Positions 1 to 10,709 of a DNA stretch of 12,267 nt are shown piece by piece (positions within the stretch are counted from its first letter, which is position 1; the number at the start of each line of letters is the position of its first letter). Source of the DNA: an uncultured Caldilinea sp. GTDB taxonomy: Bacteria > Chloroflexota > Anaerolineae > Caldilineales > Caldilineaceae. Location of the stretch: the NCBI GenBank assembly GCA_937928035.1, contig CALFWA010000236.1:1-12267 (forward strand), read 5' to 3'. Both the position numbers and the translations under genes were made by a program. The notes below the pieces were generated by a model. The model saw only the letters and a program-made list of their open reading frames with translations. It searched no databases and had not been told where the DNA came from.

Positions 1-28
1 TTCAGAGCAGGCCATCTTACTAGGAAAG

Positions 29-442
29 ATGAGCGCCACCGTTGGGCTCGGCTGGATGCTTCTGTTGGCGGCGGCGGCGCCGGTGATCCTCCAGCAATGG
101 TTTGCGCCTGCTGCCGGCTTTGAACAGCTCACTCCGGCGACCCTGACATGGGGGCTGCTGGTTGTGGGTGCGCCCTGCGTCGTTCTGGCCGTAACAATAG
201 GCGCGCTGATCGCTCTCTCCACCCCCAGCGCGCGCTTCGCCCTCTTTTTGACCACCGTGTGCGGCGGAGTGTTAGTGCTCATCGCCTTTGCGGCGGTCTT
301 CTGGCAACCGGGCAGCTCCGGTGAACCGCTGGTCAATTCCTTGGCCATGGTCGGTCTTGCGGTTTTGGCGCTCGATGCCGCTTTGACTGCTCTGCTGCTG
401 ATTTCGGTGCGCCGTGAACGAATGATCCTGACAGGTGGATAA
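29..442 (+). CDS. Small multi-pass membrane protein of unknown function (start uncertain)
   Basis: I do not recognise the family. The 137-residue reading contains four hydrophobic segments, at about residues 5-22, 40-63, 71-92 and 104-126, with short loops and a basic C-terminal tail (RRER at 128-131), so an inner-membrane protein with a cytoplasmic C-terminus is likely. No catalytic motif is visible. The ATG at 29 follows an AGGA about 3-4 bases upstream, which is close for a Shine-Dalgarno site. The same frame stays open to the left edge of the window (from base 2), so this may be the end of a longer membrane protein. It ends 22 bases before the apparent start of the HIT-like gene, on the same strand, and could be co-transcribed with it. 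Confidence 0.6.
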   Translation: MSATVGLGWMLLLAAAAPVILQQWFAPAAGFEQLTPATLTWGLLVVGAPCVVLAVTIGALIALSTPSARFALFLTTVCGGVLVLIAFAAVFWQPGSSGEPLVNSLAMVGLAVLALDAALTALLLISVRRERMILTGG

Positions 443-444
443 GC

Positions 445-482
445 AGGAAGGAAAAGAGTGAACCATGACGACCGAGACGTAA
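445..482 (+). other. Ribosome binding site and aborted start of the HIT-like gene (ATG plus four codons, then in-frame TAA)
   Basis: AGGAAGG (445-451) and AGAG (455-458) precede an ATG at 465-467. Reading from that ATG gives Met-Thr-Thr-Glu-Thr and then TAA at 480-482. The same frame continues after the stop as TACLFCGILAG, which looks like the canonical beginning of a HIT-domain protein. Either this is a five-codon upstream peptide, or the true gene start has been separated from its body by a nonsense change. A base-call error is also possible. Confidence 0.5.
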
Positions 483-515
483 ACTGCATGTCTGTTTTGT
501 GGAATTCTCGCCGGC

Positions 516-815
<300 letters not shown>

Positions 816-834
816 CGCCTCTTATGAGATAAAC

Positions 835-846
835 CGCTGCGCAGCG
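835..846. repeat. 12-bp perfect palindrome upstream of the MFS gene
   Basis: CGCTGCGCAGCG is a perfect inverted repeat without a loop, in the short gap between the HIT-like gene and the MFS transporter, 46 bases before the preferred ATG. It could be an operator half-site pair or chance in G+C-rich DNA. No terminator-like T-run follows it. Confidence 0.3.
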
Positions 847-892
847 ATAGGCCGATTTGGCGCACCCTAGCCGTCAAACGTATCATCAGCCT

Positions 893-2086
893 ATGGCTGC
901 GCATGTTCGCGTCTTCGTTATCTTCACGGCCGCCTATTTCCTTTCTTATTTTTATCGTTCCGCCAATGCGGTGATTGCGCCCGATCTGGCGCTGGAGCTT
1001 GCTCTGGATGCATCGCAACTGGGTTTGATGACCGCCCTTTTTTTTGCAGCGTTTGCGGCGGTTCAGTTGCCGTTGGGGATCGTGCTGGATCGGCTGGGGC
1101 CGCGGTGGGTCACCTCGACGCTGATGCTTGTCGCTGCGGGGGGGAGCTTGCTTTTCGCATCGGCGCAGAGCCTAGCTGCGCTTGCGCTCGGTCGGGCGTT
1201 GATCGGGGTGGGTATGGCCGGCGTCTTGATGGGCGCGCTAAAGGCGTTCAGCCAGTGGTATTCGCCCCTTCGTTATTCGGCGCTCTCCGGGCTGATGGTG
1301 GGCGTCGGTTCGGCGGGCGCACTGGCCGCGGCCACGCCGCTGGCTTGGTTGAACGAAACGGTGGGATGGCGCGCCGTCTTTGGCGTCGGCGCAGGGGCGG
1401 TCGCCGGTGTGGCCGCCGCCATTGCGCTGGGAACGCGCAACGCGCCGCCCGGCGTTCCTTGGCCCGGACAATCCGTCGATCTGCGGGCGCTGCAGGGGGT
1501 GTTCGGCGATCTGCGTTTCTGGCGGATGGCGTTGTTGGTCTTTTTCACCAATGGGACGTTGTTGGCGTTTCAGGGGTTGTGGGCCGGACCCTATCTCAAC
1601 GACGTGTATGCAGCCGATGCGCTCACCCGCGGCAATGTCTTGCTGTGGCTCAGCGCAGGCGTCACGGTCGGTTTTCTGCTTTCCGGTTGGCTGAGCACAC
1701 GATTGGGCTTAGCGAACCTGGTGACTTTGGGCGCTGTGCTTTTCATTGCGACACAGGTTGCGTTGGCGTTGCATCCGCCGCCAGCGATAATGGTGCCGAC
1801 GGGTGCGCTCTTTGGGCTGAGCGGCGGCCTTACGATCATGTTGCTGGCGCAGCCGCGCTACGTGTTTCCCATCGCCGTCACGGCGCAGGCCACGACCGCC
1901 GTCAACCTTTTCGCCATCGGCGGCGCAGCGTTGGTGCAATGGTGGATGGGGCTGATCATCGGCCTCTTTCCCGGCGTCGATGCCCGCTATCCGCCCGAGG
2001 CCTACAGCGCAGCGCTGATCGCGATGGCAACCGGCACCGCCGCCATGCTCATGTTCTACTGGCCGATGCGCAGGAGCGCAGCATGA
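893..2086 (+). CDS. Major facilitator superfamily (MFS) transporter
   Basis: This is a 397-residue inner-membrane secondary transporter, normal in length for a 12-helix MFS protein. Hydrophobic segments run throughout, starting with FVIFTAAYFLSYFYRSANAV (8-27). The loop between helices 2 and 3 holds the MFS motif A as LGIVLDRLGPRWV (61-73; D66, R67, G69, R71). A longer central loop around residues 181-205 separates the two six-helix halves. The opening SYFYRSANAVIAPDL resembles MFS members that carry organic anions or nitrate-type substrates, but I cannot name the substrate. I chose the ATG at 893; a TTG at 857 would add 12 residues (start MAHPSRQ) and neither has a convincing ribosome binding site. 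The stop overlaps the CDF start by ATGA, so the two transporters are translated together, which hints at linked physiology such as metal or metal-chelate handling. Confidence 0.88.
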   Translation: MAAHVRVFVIFTAAYFLSYFYRSANAVIAPDLALELALDASQLGLMTALFFAAFAAVQLPLGIVLDRLGPRWVTSTLMLVAAGGSLLFASAQSLAALALGRALIGVGMAGVLMGALKAFSQWYSPLRYSALSGLMVGVGSAGALAAATPLAWLNETVGWRAVFGVGAGAVAGVAAAIALGTRNAPPGVPWPGQSVDLRALQGVFGDLRFWRMALLVFFTNGTLLAFQGLWAGPYLNDVYAADALTRGNVLLWLSAGVTVGFLLSGWLSTRLGLANLVTLGAVLFIATQVALALHPPPAIMVPTGALFGLSGGLTIMLLAQPRYVFPIAVTAQATTAVNLFAIGGAALVQWWMGLIIGLFPGVDARYPPEAYSAALIAMATGTAAMLMFYWPMRRSAA

Positions 2087-3006
2087 CCGCCCCTACTCTT
2101 TCCACATCGTCACCATCGTTGCGACGTTATATCCACCTTTCGATTGCTGCAGCGACCCTGACCATCTCTCTGAAAGGGTTGGCGTACTATTTGACGGGCT
2201 CGGTCGGTCTGTTGTCCGATGCGTTGGAGTCGCTGGTGAATCTGGCGGCGGCGTTGTTGGCGCTTCTGCTTCTCACCATCGCCGAGCGTCCGCCCGACGA
2301 AGAGCATGCCTACGGCCACAGCAAGGCGGAGTATTTTTCGAGTGCAGCCGAAGGCGCGCTCATTTTGCTGGCCGCTTACAGCATCACTGCGACTGCCATC
2401 CAGCGCATTTTGGAGCCTCAGCCGCTGGAAAACATCGGCGTCGGCCTGCTCGTCTCGGTGATCGCTTCGGCGATCAACTTCGGCGTGGCGCGCGTGCTGA
2501 TGCAGGCCGGGCGCCGCCACAACTCGATCACGTTGGAGGCGGACGCCCAGCATCTGATGACCGACGTGTGGACTTCGGCGGGCGTAGTCATCGGCGTGAT
2601 TGCAGTAGCGTTGACCGGGTGGCTGATCCTCGATCCTTTGATTGCGCTGGCAGTGGCCGCCAACATTATCCGGTCGGGCGTGCAGTTGATGCGCCGTTCT
2701 GCCTTGGGCTTGCTCGATTCGGCGATTCCGCCGGAGGAGCGCCAACGGGTGGCGGAGATTCTCAATCGCTACGCCCCGCAGGGTGTGCAATATCATTCGT
2801 TGCGCACGCGTCAGGCGGGGCAACGTCGCTTCATTTCTGTCCATGTGCTGGTGCCGGGCAAATGGACGGTGCAGCGGGGCCACAATCTTCTTGAAGAGAT
2901 CGAACGCGACGTCCGCCATGCGCTGCCCGGCCCTACGACGATTCTCACGCACCTGGAGCCGGTCGAAGACCCCATTTCGATGGAAGACATTGAGATCGAT
3001 CGCTGA
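2083..3006 (+). CDS. Cation diffusion facilitator (CDF) family divalent metal exporter, FieF/YiiP-like
   Basis: CDF proteins are homodimeric proton antiporters that export Zn, Fe, Mn or similar ions from the cytoplasm. The 307-residue product has six hydrophobic segments (about 15-38, 41-66, 85-106, 116-140, 163-181, 183-205) and a cytosolic C-terminal domain (about 215-295). Aligning from memory with E. coli FieF, the transport site reads E49, N53, H157, D161 where FieF has D45, D49, H153, D157. The helix 2-3 loop keeps DEEHAYGHSKAE (72-83; H75, H79). The C-terminal metal residues are well kept: H238, H254, H267, H290, with E292 where FieF has Asp. AGGAG at 2072-2076 sits six bases before the ATG. 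The frame is open far upstream inside the MFS gene, but the ATGA junction and the ribosome binding site fix the start at 2083. The altered transport site may mean Fe or Mn rather than Zn preference; this is inference. Confidence 0.92.
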   Translation: MTAPTLSTSSPSLRRYIHLSIAAATLTISLKGLAYYLTGSVGLLSDALESLVNLAAALLALLLLTIAERPPDEEHAYGHSKAEYFSSAAEGALILLAAYSITATAIQRILEPQPLENIGVGLLVSVIASAINFGVARVLMQAGRRHNSITLEADAQHLMTDVWTSAGVVIGVIAVALTGWLILDPLIALAVAANIIRSGVQLMRRSALGLLDSAIPPEERQRVAEILNRYAPQGVQYHSLRTRQAGQRRFISVHVLVPGKWTVQRGHNLLEEIERDVRHALPGPTTILTHLEPVEDPISMEDIEIDR

Positions 3007-3062
3007 TTCCTCGTCGTTCTGGCCCGAATCGACATCGATCCTTACAACCCAGGCAACCTTGC

Positions 3063-3090
3063 AGGCGCGGCTTGCAGTTGCGCCTCTTTT
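3063..3090 (+). terminator. Probable Rho-independent terminator after the CDF gene
   Basis: AGGCGC (3063-3068) and GCGCCT (3080-3085) form a perfect 6-bp stem with a G-T pair extending it and a loop of about 9 bases. CTTTT and then GATTTTC follow directly on the + strand. It lies 57 bases after the CDF stop and would end the MFS-CDF transcript before it runs into the convergent uridylyltransferase gene. Confidence 0.55.
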
Positions 3091-3105
3091 GATTTTCTCC
3101 TTCCA

Positions 3106-3140
3106 GGGGCGGTGAGAAGAGACGGCCAGAAAGCCGCCCC
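3106..3140. repeat. Inverted repeat at the 3' end of the uridylyltransferase gene
   Basis: GGGGCGG (3106-3112) pairs perfectly with CCGCCCC (3134-3140). A competing small hairpin, CGGC-CAGAAA-GCCG (3123-3136), lies inside it. The element abuts the uridylyltransferase stop codon (TAG on the - strand, 3143-3141). There is no T-run on the - strand side, so it is not a classical terminator for that gene. It could protect the mRNA 3' end or be a copy of a dispersed intergenic palindrome. Confidence 0.35.
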
Positions 3141-4571
<1,431 letters not shown>

Positions 4572-4664
4572 GATCGCTTTGTTCCAATGGTTGTCTTGAT
4601 TGGAGTGATGAATTGTCTTGAAGCAATAGCTTTTGATATATATAGACGCAGCTTGCACTCTCGA

Positions 4665-4695
4665 CCTTGTTGTGTGCCTTGTTGTGTGCGTTGTG
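4665..4695. repeat. 12-bp tandem direct repeat between the GGT-like and uridylyltransferase genes
   Basis: CCTTGTTGTGTG occurs twice head to tail (4665-4676 and 4677-4688), followed by a partial third unit CGTTGTG (4689-4695). The array begins just after the GGT-like stop codon and lies about 95-125 bases upstream of the uridylyltransferase start. The adjoining A+T-rich patch (GATATATATAG, around 4635-4645) could belong to a promoter on the - strand, but no convincing -35 element is placed with it. Confidence 0.5.
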
Positions 4696-4698
4696 ATT

Positions 4699-6383
<1,685 letters not shown>

Positions 6384-6387
<4 letters not shown>

Positions 6388-6743
6388 AGCGGTGCCCCCA
6401 TGTCGCGGTTGCCAGCGCCTGCGCGTCGGGCGGCGCGGGCCGCTTCTTCTTTGTTGCGGTCGCGAACCACATAGACCAGAAAGACGATGTAAATCGGGAT
6501 CGCCAGCAACGCCACCCATCGTCCTGTGGCGCCTGCTCCCAATGCACCTAGAAAAGCGCCGATGGCAAGCAGCGCCCACACCAACGAGTGAAAATAGCGC
6601 AGCACAATGTGCTCGCCCAGGCTGCGCGGGGTCAGTCGTCTCGGGCCGGGTTTGGGCCAGAAGAAATAGTAGGCTACGGCGATCGCCAGGCACAAAAGGC
6701 CCCAGAAGATCAGCGGGATGCCTAGCAGTGTTTCAGTCCACAT
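6384..6743 (-). CDS. Small three-helix membrane protein of unknown function, coupled to the GGT-like gene
   Basis: I do not recognise a named family. The 119 residues hold three hydrophobic segments (about 7-29, 53-72 and 75-93). A basic loop, PKPGPRRLTPR (30-40), follows the first helix. The C-terminal tail is charged (RDRNKEEAARAARRAG, 94-109) and probably cytoplasmic. The ATG at 6743 is preceded by GGGTAGGATAAGAGA on the - strand, with AGGA as a plausible ribosome binding site. Its TGA overlaps the ATG of the GGT-like enzyme by four bases, so the pair is translationally coupled. It might carry the substrate or product of that enzyme or place it at the membrane; this is inference from context only. 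Confidence 0.75.
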
Positions 6744-6826
6744 TCTCTTATCCTACCCTTTGCGCCACTCTTGAGATTGAGATCGCTGCTTGCATGCAAA
6801 CGAAAGCATCCTCTTTTTGCAGCGTC

Positions 6827-7010
<184 letters not shown>

Positions 7011-7020
7011 GGAGACGATT

Positions 7021-8325
7021 ATGAGACGCCTTTTCCTTGCTCTGGCGGCCGTTTCGATCCTTTGCATCGTGTTGATCGGCGGCGTCTCCGTAATTTCATC
7101 GTTATTGGTCGAGCCAGAGACCAACATCCCAAAGTCTACTGCAGATCCGTTGACTCCAACGAATGGCGTCACAGGTGAATCTTTGCAAGACCTAGACCGG
7201 TCCGAGGCGTCAGAATCCGCCGGCGCAGAGGCTGAATCCACTGAAATCTCTTTTCGATTGATGGGAAACGCCGCCAACGTCGCATCCAACGTCGCATTCA
7301 ACGTGGAGCAATCGAGCAGGGGGGTCGGGGCGTCGCCGAAAACCGACGAGGCGCCCTTTGCCATTGTGGTGCAAGATGTTTTTTTGTACGCCGGGCCGGA
7401 TTTTAGCTACGAGCAGGTGGGTTTTTTGAGGGCGGGCAACGCAGTGCGCCCGCGGGCCTGCACCCCAGGCTGCACCTGGTTCCTCCTTGACTCGAATCAC
7501 TGGATTCCGAGCGAAGCGGTGGGGGCGCTTCCTGACGGCCTGCCGATCGTTGACGTCGAGACGACTCCGACGGCAGCGCCTATCGTTTTCGTCTGGCCGA
7601 CGGTGACGCCTACGCCGCCTCCTACGCCGACCGCAGAGTGGAGCGGCCCTCGCGCGAAAGAGTATGCAATTCTGCGGCGAGGGCCGGGAACCATTTACGA
7701 GCGCGTAGGGGTGGCTGTTCCCGGCGCTCCGCTGCGTGTGACGGCGCAAAATCAGGCGGGAGACTGGTATCAACTCGAAAATGGCGCATGGGTGGCAGCC
7801 TTTTTATTGGATCAGAAACCAAGCGAGTTGCCGGTCTCCGCAAATATTCCGCCCCGACCCGCAGGCGCCCGCGATCTGGCGGTAACCTTCTCTTCCCCCT
7901 GGTATGCATGCATCCAGAGCATGAGCGCCTTTGCCGATGACGATGGGGAGAACGTCCAGCAGTGGGTGTATCGCAGCTTTCGCGTGACCATGTCCATCGA
8001 AAACCTCAACACCACGCCGGTTTTGCCCGTTTACCGTCCAACGCGATGGATCATCACGGATGGCGTCGAGGATTCCGTCGAGACGGCAAGTTGGCGTGCA
8101 AAAGATTCAAGGCCAGCGGCTGAGCGTCAGTCCATCCTCTACTATCAAGACGCCTCTCGCCCAGAAACCTGGTATTTGTTGTCGTTGGAGCGTGAACAGT
8201 GGGTGAAAGCTGTGGAGTTCGAGTGGAACGGTGAGGTGCACCGCGTCGAATATACACTGGAGGAGGCCAGAAATCAACAAAATTACCGAGATTGTGGGCC
8301 TTCGAGAAACGGCTCTGATGGATGA
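7021..8325 (+). CDS. Membrane-anchored or secreted protein with two bacterial SH3 (SH3b) domains
   Basis: The 434 residues begin with a basic start and one hydrophobic segment (MRRLFLALAAVSILCIVLIGG, about 3-29), a signal anchor or Sec signal; the Cys at 15 is not in a proper lipobox. A low-complexity acidic/Ser-rich stretch (31-110) follows. The first SH3b domain (about 113-168) contains VQDVFLYAGPDFSYEQVG and a CTPGC pair (147-151). A Pro/Thr linker (182-204, TVTPTPPPTPT) leads to the second (about 213-264, AILRRGPGTIYERVGV, DWYQLENGAWV). The C-terminal 150 residues (about 285-418), predicted beta-rich with aromatic residues and C297, I do not recognise. SH3b domains usually bind peptidoglycan or other surface polymers, so an extracytoplasmic envelope role is likely. 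It is a single gene with its own strong promoter and an excellent ribosome binding site, so it may be highly expressed. Confidence 0.85.
   Translation: MRRLFLALAAVSILCIVLIGGVSVISSLLVEPETNIPKSTADPLTPTNGVTGESLQDLDRSEASESAGAEAESTEISFRLMGNAANVASNVAFNVEQSSRGVGASPKTDEAPFAIVVQDVFLYAGPDFSYEQVGFLRAGNAVRPRACTPGCTWFLLDSNHWIPSEAVGALPDGLPIVDVETTPTAAPIVFVWPTVTPTPPPTPTAEWSGPRAKEYAILRRGPGTIYERVGVAVPGAPLRVTAQNQAGDWYQLENGAWVAAFLLDQKPSELPVSANIPPRPAGARDLAVTFSSPWYACIQSMSAFADDDGENVQQWVYRSFRVTMSIENLNTTPVLPVYRPTRWIITDGVEDSVETASWRAKDSRPAAERQSILYYQDASRPETWYLLSLEREQWVKAVEFEWNGEVHRVEYTLEEARNQQNYRDCGPSRNGSDG
7276..7304 (+). repeat. 12-bp in-frame tandem repeat inside the SH3b gene
   Basis: AACGTCGCATCC (7276-7287) and AACGTCGCATTC (7288-7299) are followed by a partial AACGT (7300-7304). 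The unit encodes a four-residue repeat, NVAS-NVAF-NVEQ, in the flexible region before the first SH3b domain, so copy number could vary between strains without breaking the frame. Confidence 0.6.
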
Positions 8326-8342
8326 AAAACAGCCCATTGTAG

Positions 8343-8358
8343 TATACTGTTGAACAGT
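8343..8358 (+). promoter_or_regulatory. Candidate operator overlapping a possible -10 box upstream of the acyl-CoA dehydrogenase gene
   Basis: ACTGTT-G-AACAGT (8346-8358) is a perfect 13-bp palindrome. It overlaps TATACT (8343-8348), which fits a -10 hexamer; no good -35 is found at 17 bases. The arrangement, 42 bases before the ATG, fits a repressor of the TetR or GntR type, both common for fatty-acid and branched-chain acyl-CoA genes, but no such regulator is in the window. Confidence 0.45.
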
Positions 8359-8399
8359 GAATTGCATCCCTGTAGGAACGCCGTCAGCCGGGAGCCGCC

Positions 8400-9557
<1,158 letters not shown>

Positions 9558-9595
9558 ACGTAGAAGGTGTAAGATTGAAAACACCGTTGTTGCGT

Positions 9596-9618
9596 AGGCG
9601 CAGCTCGTAGCTGCGCTT
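9596..9618. terminator. Strong hairpin after the acyl-CoA dehydrogenase gene, possible terminator or dispersed palindrome
   Basis: GCGCAGCT (9598-9605) and AGCTGCGC (9609-9616) pair perfectly around a CGT loop. A G-T and an A-T pair extend the stem to 10 bp (9596-9618). Only CTT follows, so the T-run is poor for a Rho-independent terminator. A weaker stem, GGTGT/ACACC (9566-9585), precedes it. The position, 38 bases after the stop, supports a 3'-end role; a repeated intergenic element is the alternative. Confidence 0.45.
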
Positions 9619-9714
9619 CTTGGGTTCATCGCAATCTTTGGGGGCTGTCGAGGACGTGCAGCTGGGGGCCACACCTACGGGAAAACAGCGTTGCGTGTTG
9701 ATTTTATTTTTCAG

Positions 9715-9739
9715 ATCGGAAAACGAAAATTTCTCCGAT
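9715..9739 (+). promoter_or_regulatory. Inverted repeat covering the start codon of the first phosphoesterase gene
   Basis: ATCGGA (9715-9720) and TCCGAT (9734-9739) can form a 6-bp stem with a 13-base A/T-rich loop, and the right arm includes the first two bases of the ATG at 9738. No Shine-Dalgarno site is visible in front of this ATG. The hairpin could hold the start codon closed, but stability is modest and chance is possible. Confidence 0.3.
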
Positions 9740-10709
9740 GAAGTTAGCTATCCTGGCCGACATTCATGGCAATCTACCTGCGCTGGAGGCCGTGCTCGCA
9801 GCGTTGGAGCAGATTCAGCCGGATTACGTCGTCGTCAACGGCGATTTGATCAACGGGGCGCCGTTCAGCGTCGAGGTTGTGGACCGTATTTGCTCGTTAG
9901 ACTGGGTGGTGCTGCGCGGCAACCACGAGTTCTATCTGCTCAACCTGGGCACCTCGCGCTCGATTCCCGGCAGCGAGGACCCCACGCGCTGGGGGCAGCT
10001 TCACTGGCTGGCCGCGCGCATGCGGCCCGAACAGGTCGCCTACCTCGCTATGCTGCCGGACGAACGCACGCTCTACCTGCCCGGCACGCAACCCATCCGC
10101 ATCACGCATGGGCTGCCCGGCCGCAACAAAGTCGGCCTTCACCCTGCCCAGTCCGATGAAGAGATTGCCGCTGCGCTGGGAGAAGTGCACGAACAGACGT
10201 TCGTGACGGCGCACACCCATGTTCAAATGGATCGGCATGTAGTCTCACGTCCTGCGCTGACCGGCGAACTGAGCGCCCATCCGCACGGCGACATGCAGAT
10301 GCCCGTCGCCCCGCGCGCCTGGCATGTGATCAACCCGGGCAGCGTCGGCCTGCCTTTGAATCAACGACCCACAGCCCAGTTCGCCGTGTTGGAAGCTGCG
10401 CCCAAGGCCGATGCGCCCGGCGGCTGGCGCGTGCGCCATTTCGACGTCGCCTACGATCGACGCCCTGTCCTTGACGCGTTCAAGACCTCCGGCATGCTGG
10501 CGGCGGGCGGTGTGTTCTCAACGCTCTTTTACTGGGAAGTGGTGACGGCGGCGCCGGAGATCATCTACTTCTATCGCTGGGCTTACGAACGCGGCATGGA
10601 CCCCGACCGCGATGGACTGGAAGCAACGTTCGAACGGTACGCCGTGGAGAGCGGACGCCGCGATTTCGTTCGCCTGCACGATCCTCTGTGCAACGGGGCG
10701 ACGGGATGA
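9738..10709 (+). CDS. Calcineurin-like metallophosphoesterase, paralogue 1
   Basis: This is a 323-residue, probably cytosolic dinuclear-metal phosphoesterase of the small YfcE-related type. Metal ligands are visible in order: D8 and H10 (LADIHGN), D36 (GDL), N62-H63 (GNHE), H124 (ITHG), H159 and H161 (TAHTH), then NPGSVG (199-204). Compared with its neighbour, it has an extra 24 residues or so between TAHTH and NPGSVG (about 165-195), including H181 and H183 near the predicted active site. About 100 residues follow the core, containing DAFKTSGMLAA (246-256), a stretch also found in paralogue 2. Substrate unknown: nucleotides, phosphodiesters or phosphoproteins are all possible. The ATG has no ribosome binding site. 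It overlaps the next gene by ATGA, so the pair is translationally coupled. Confidence 0.9.
   Translation: MKLAILADIHGNLPALEAVLAALEQIQPDYVVVNGDLINGAPFSVEVVDRICSLDWVVLRGNHEFYLLNLGTSRSIPGSEDPTRWGQLHWLAARMRPEQVAYLAMLPDERTLYLPGTQPIRITHGLPGRNKVGLHPAQSDEEIAAALGEVHEQTFVTAHTHVQMDRHVVSRPALTGELSAHPHGDMQMPVAPRAWHVINPGSVGLPLNQRPTAQFAVLEAAPKADAPGGWRVRHFDVAYDRRPVLDAFKTSGMLAAGGVFSTLFYWEVVTAAPEIIYFYRWAYERGMDPDRDGLEATFERYAVESGRRDFVRLHDPLCNGATG

Noticed and set aside
1105..2082. Long open frame upstream of, and continuous with, the CDF gene (would give a 633-residue protein)
   Set aside because: The extra part overlaps the MFS gene in another frame, reads as Arg/Ala/Gly-rich nonsense, and the CDF has its own AGGAG and ATGA start.
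2110..2952. 280-codon - strand open frame inside the CDF gene
   Set aside because: It is an antisense shadow rich in Arg, Gln and His with no family features.
4632..4660. Possible - strand promoter with the TATATATA patch for the uridylyltransferase gene
   Set aside because: No acceptable -35 hexamer is found at 16-18 bases, so it is mentioned only in context.
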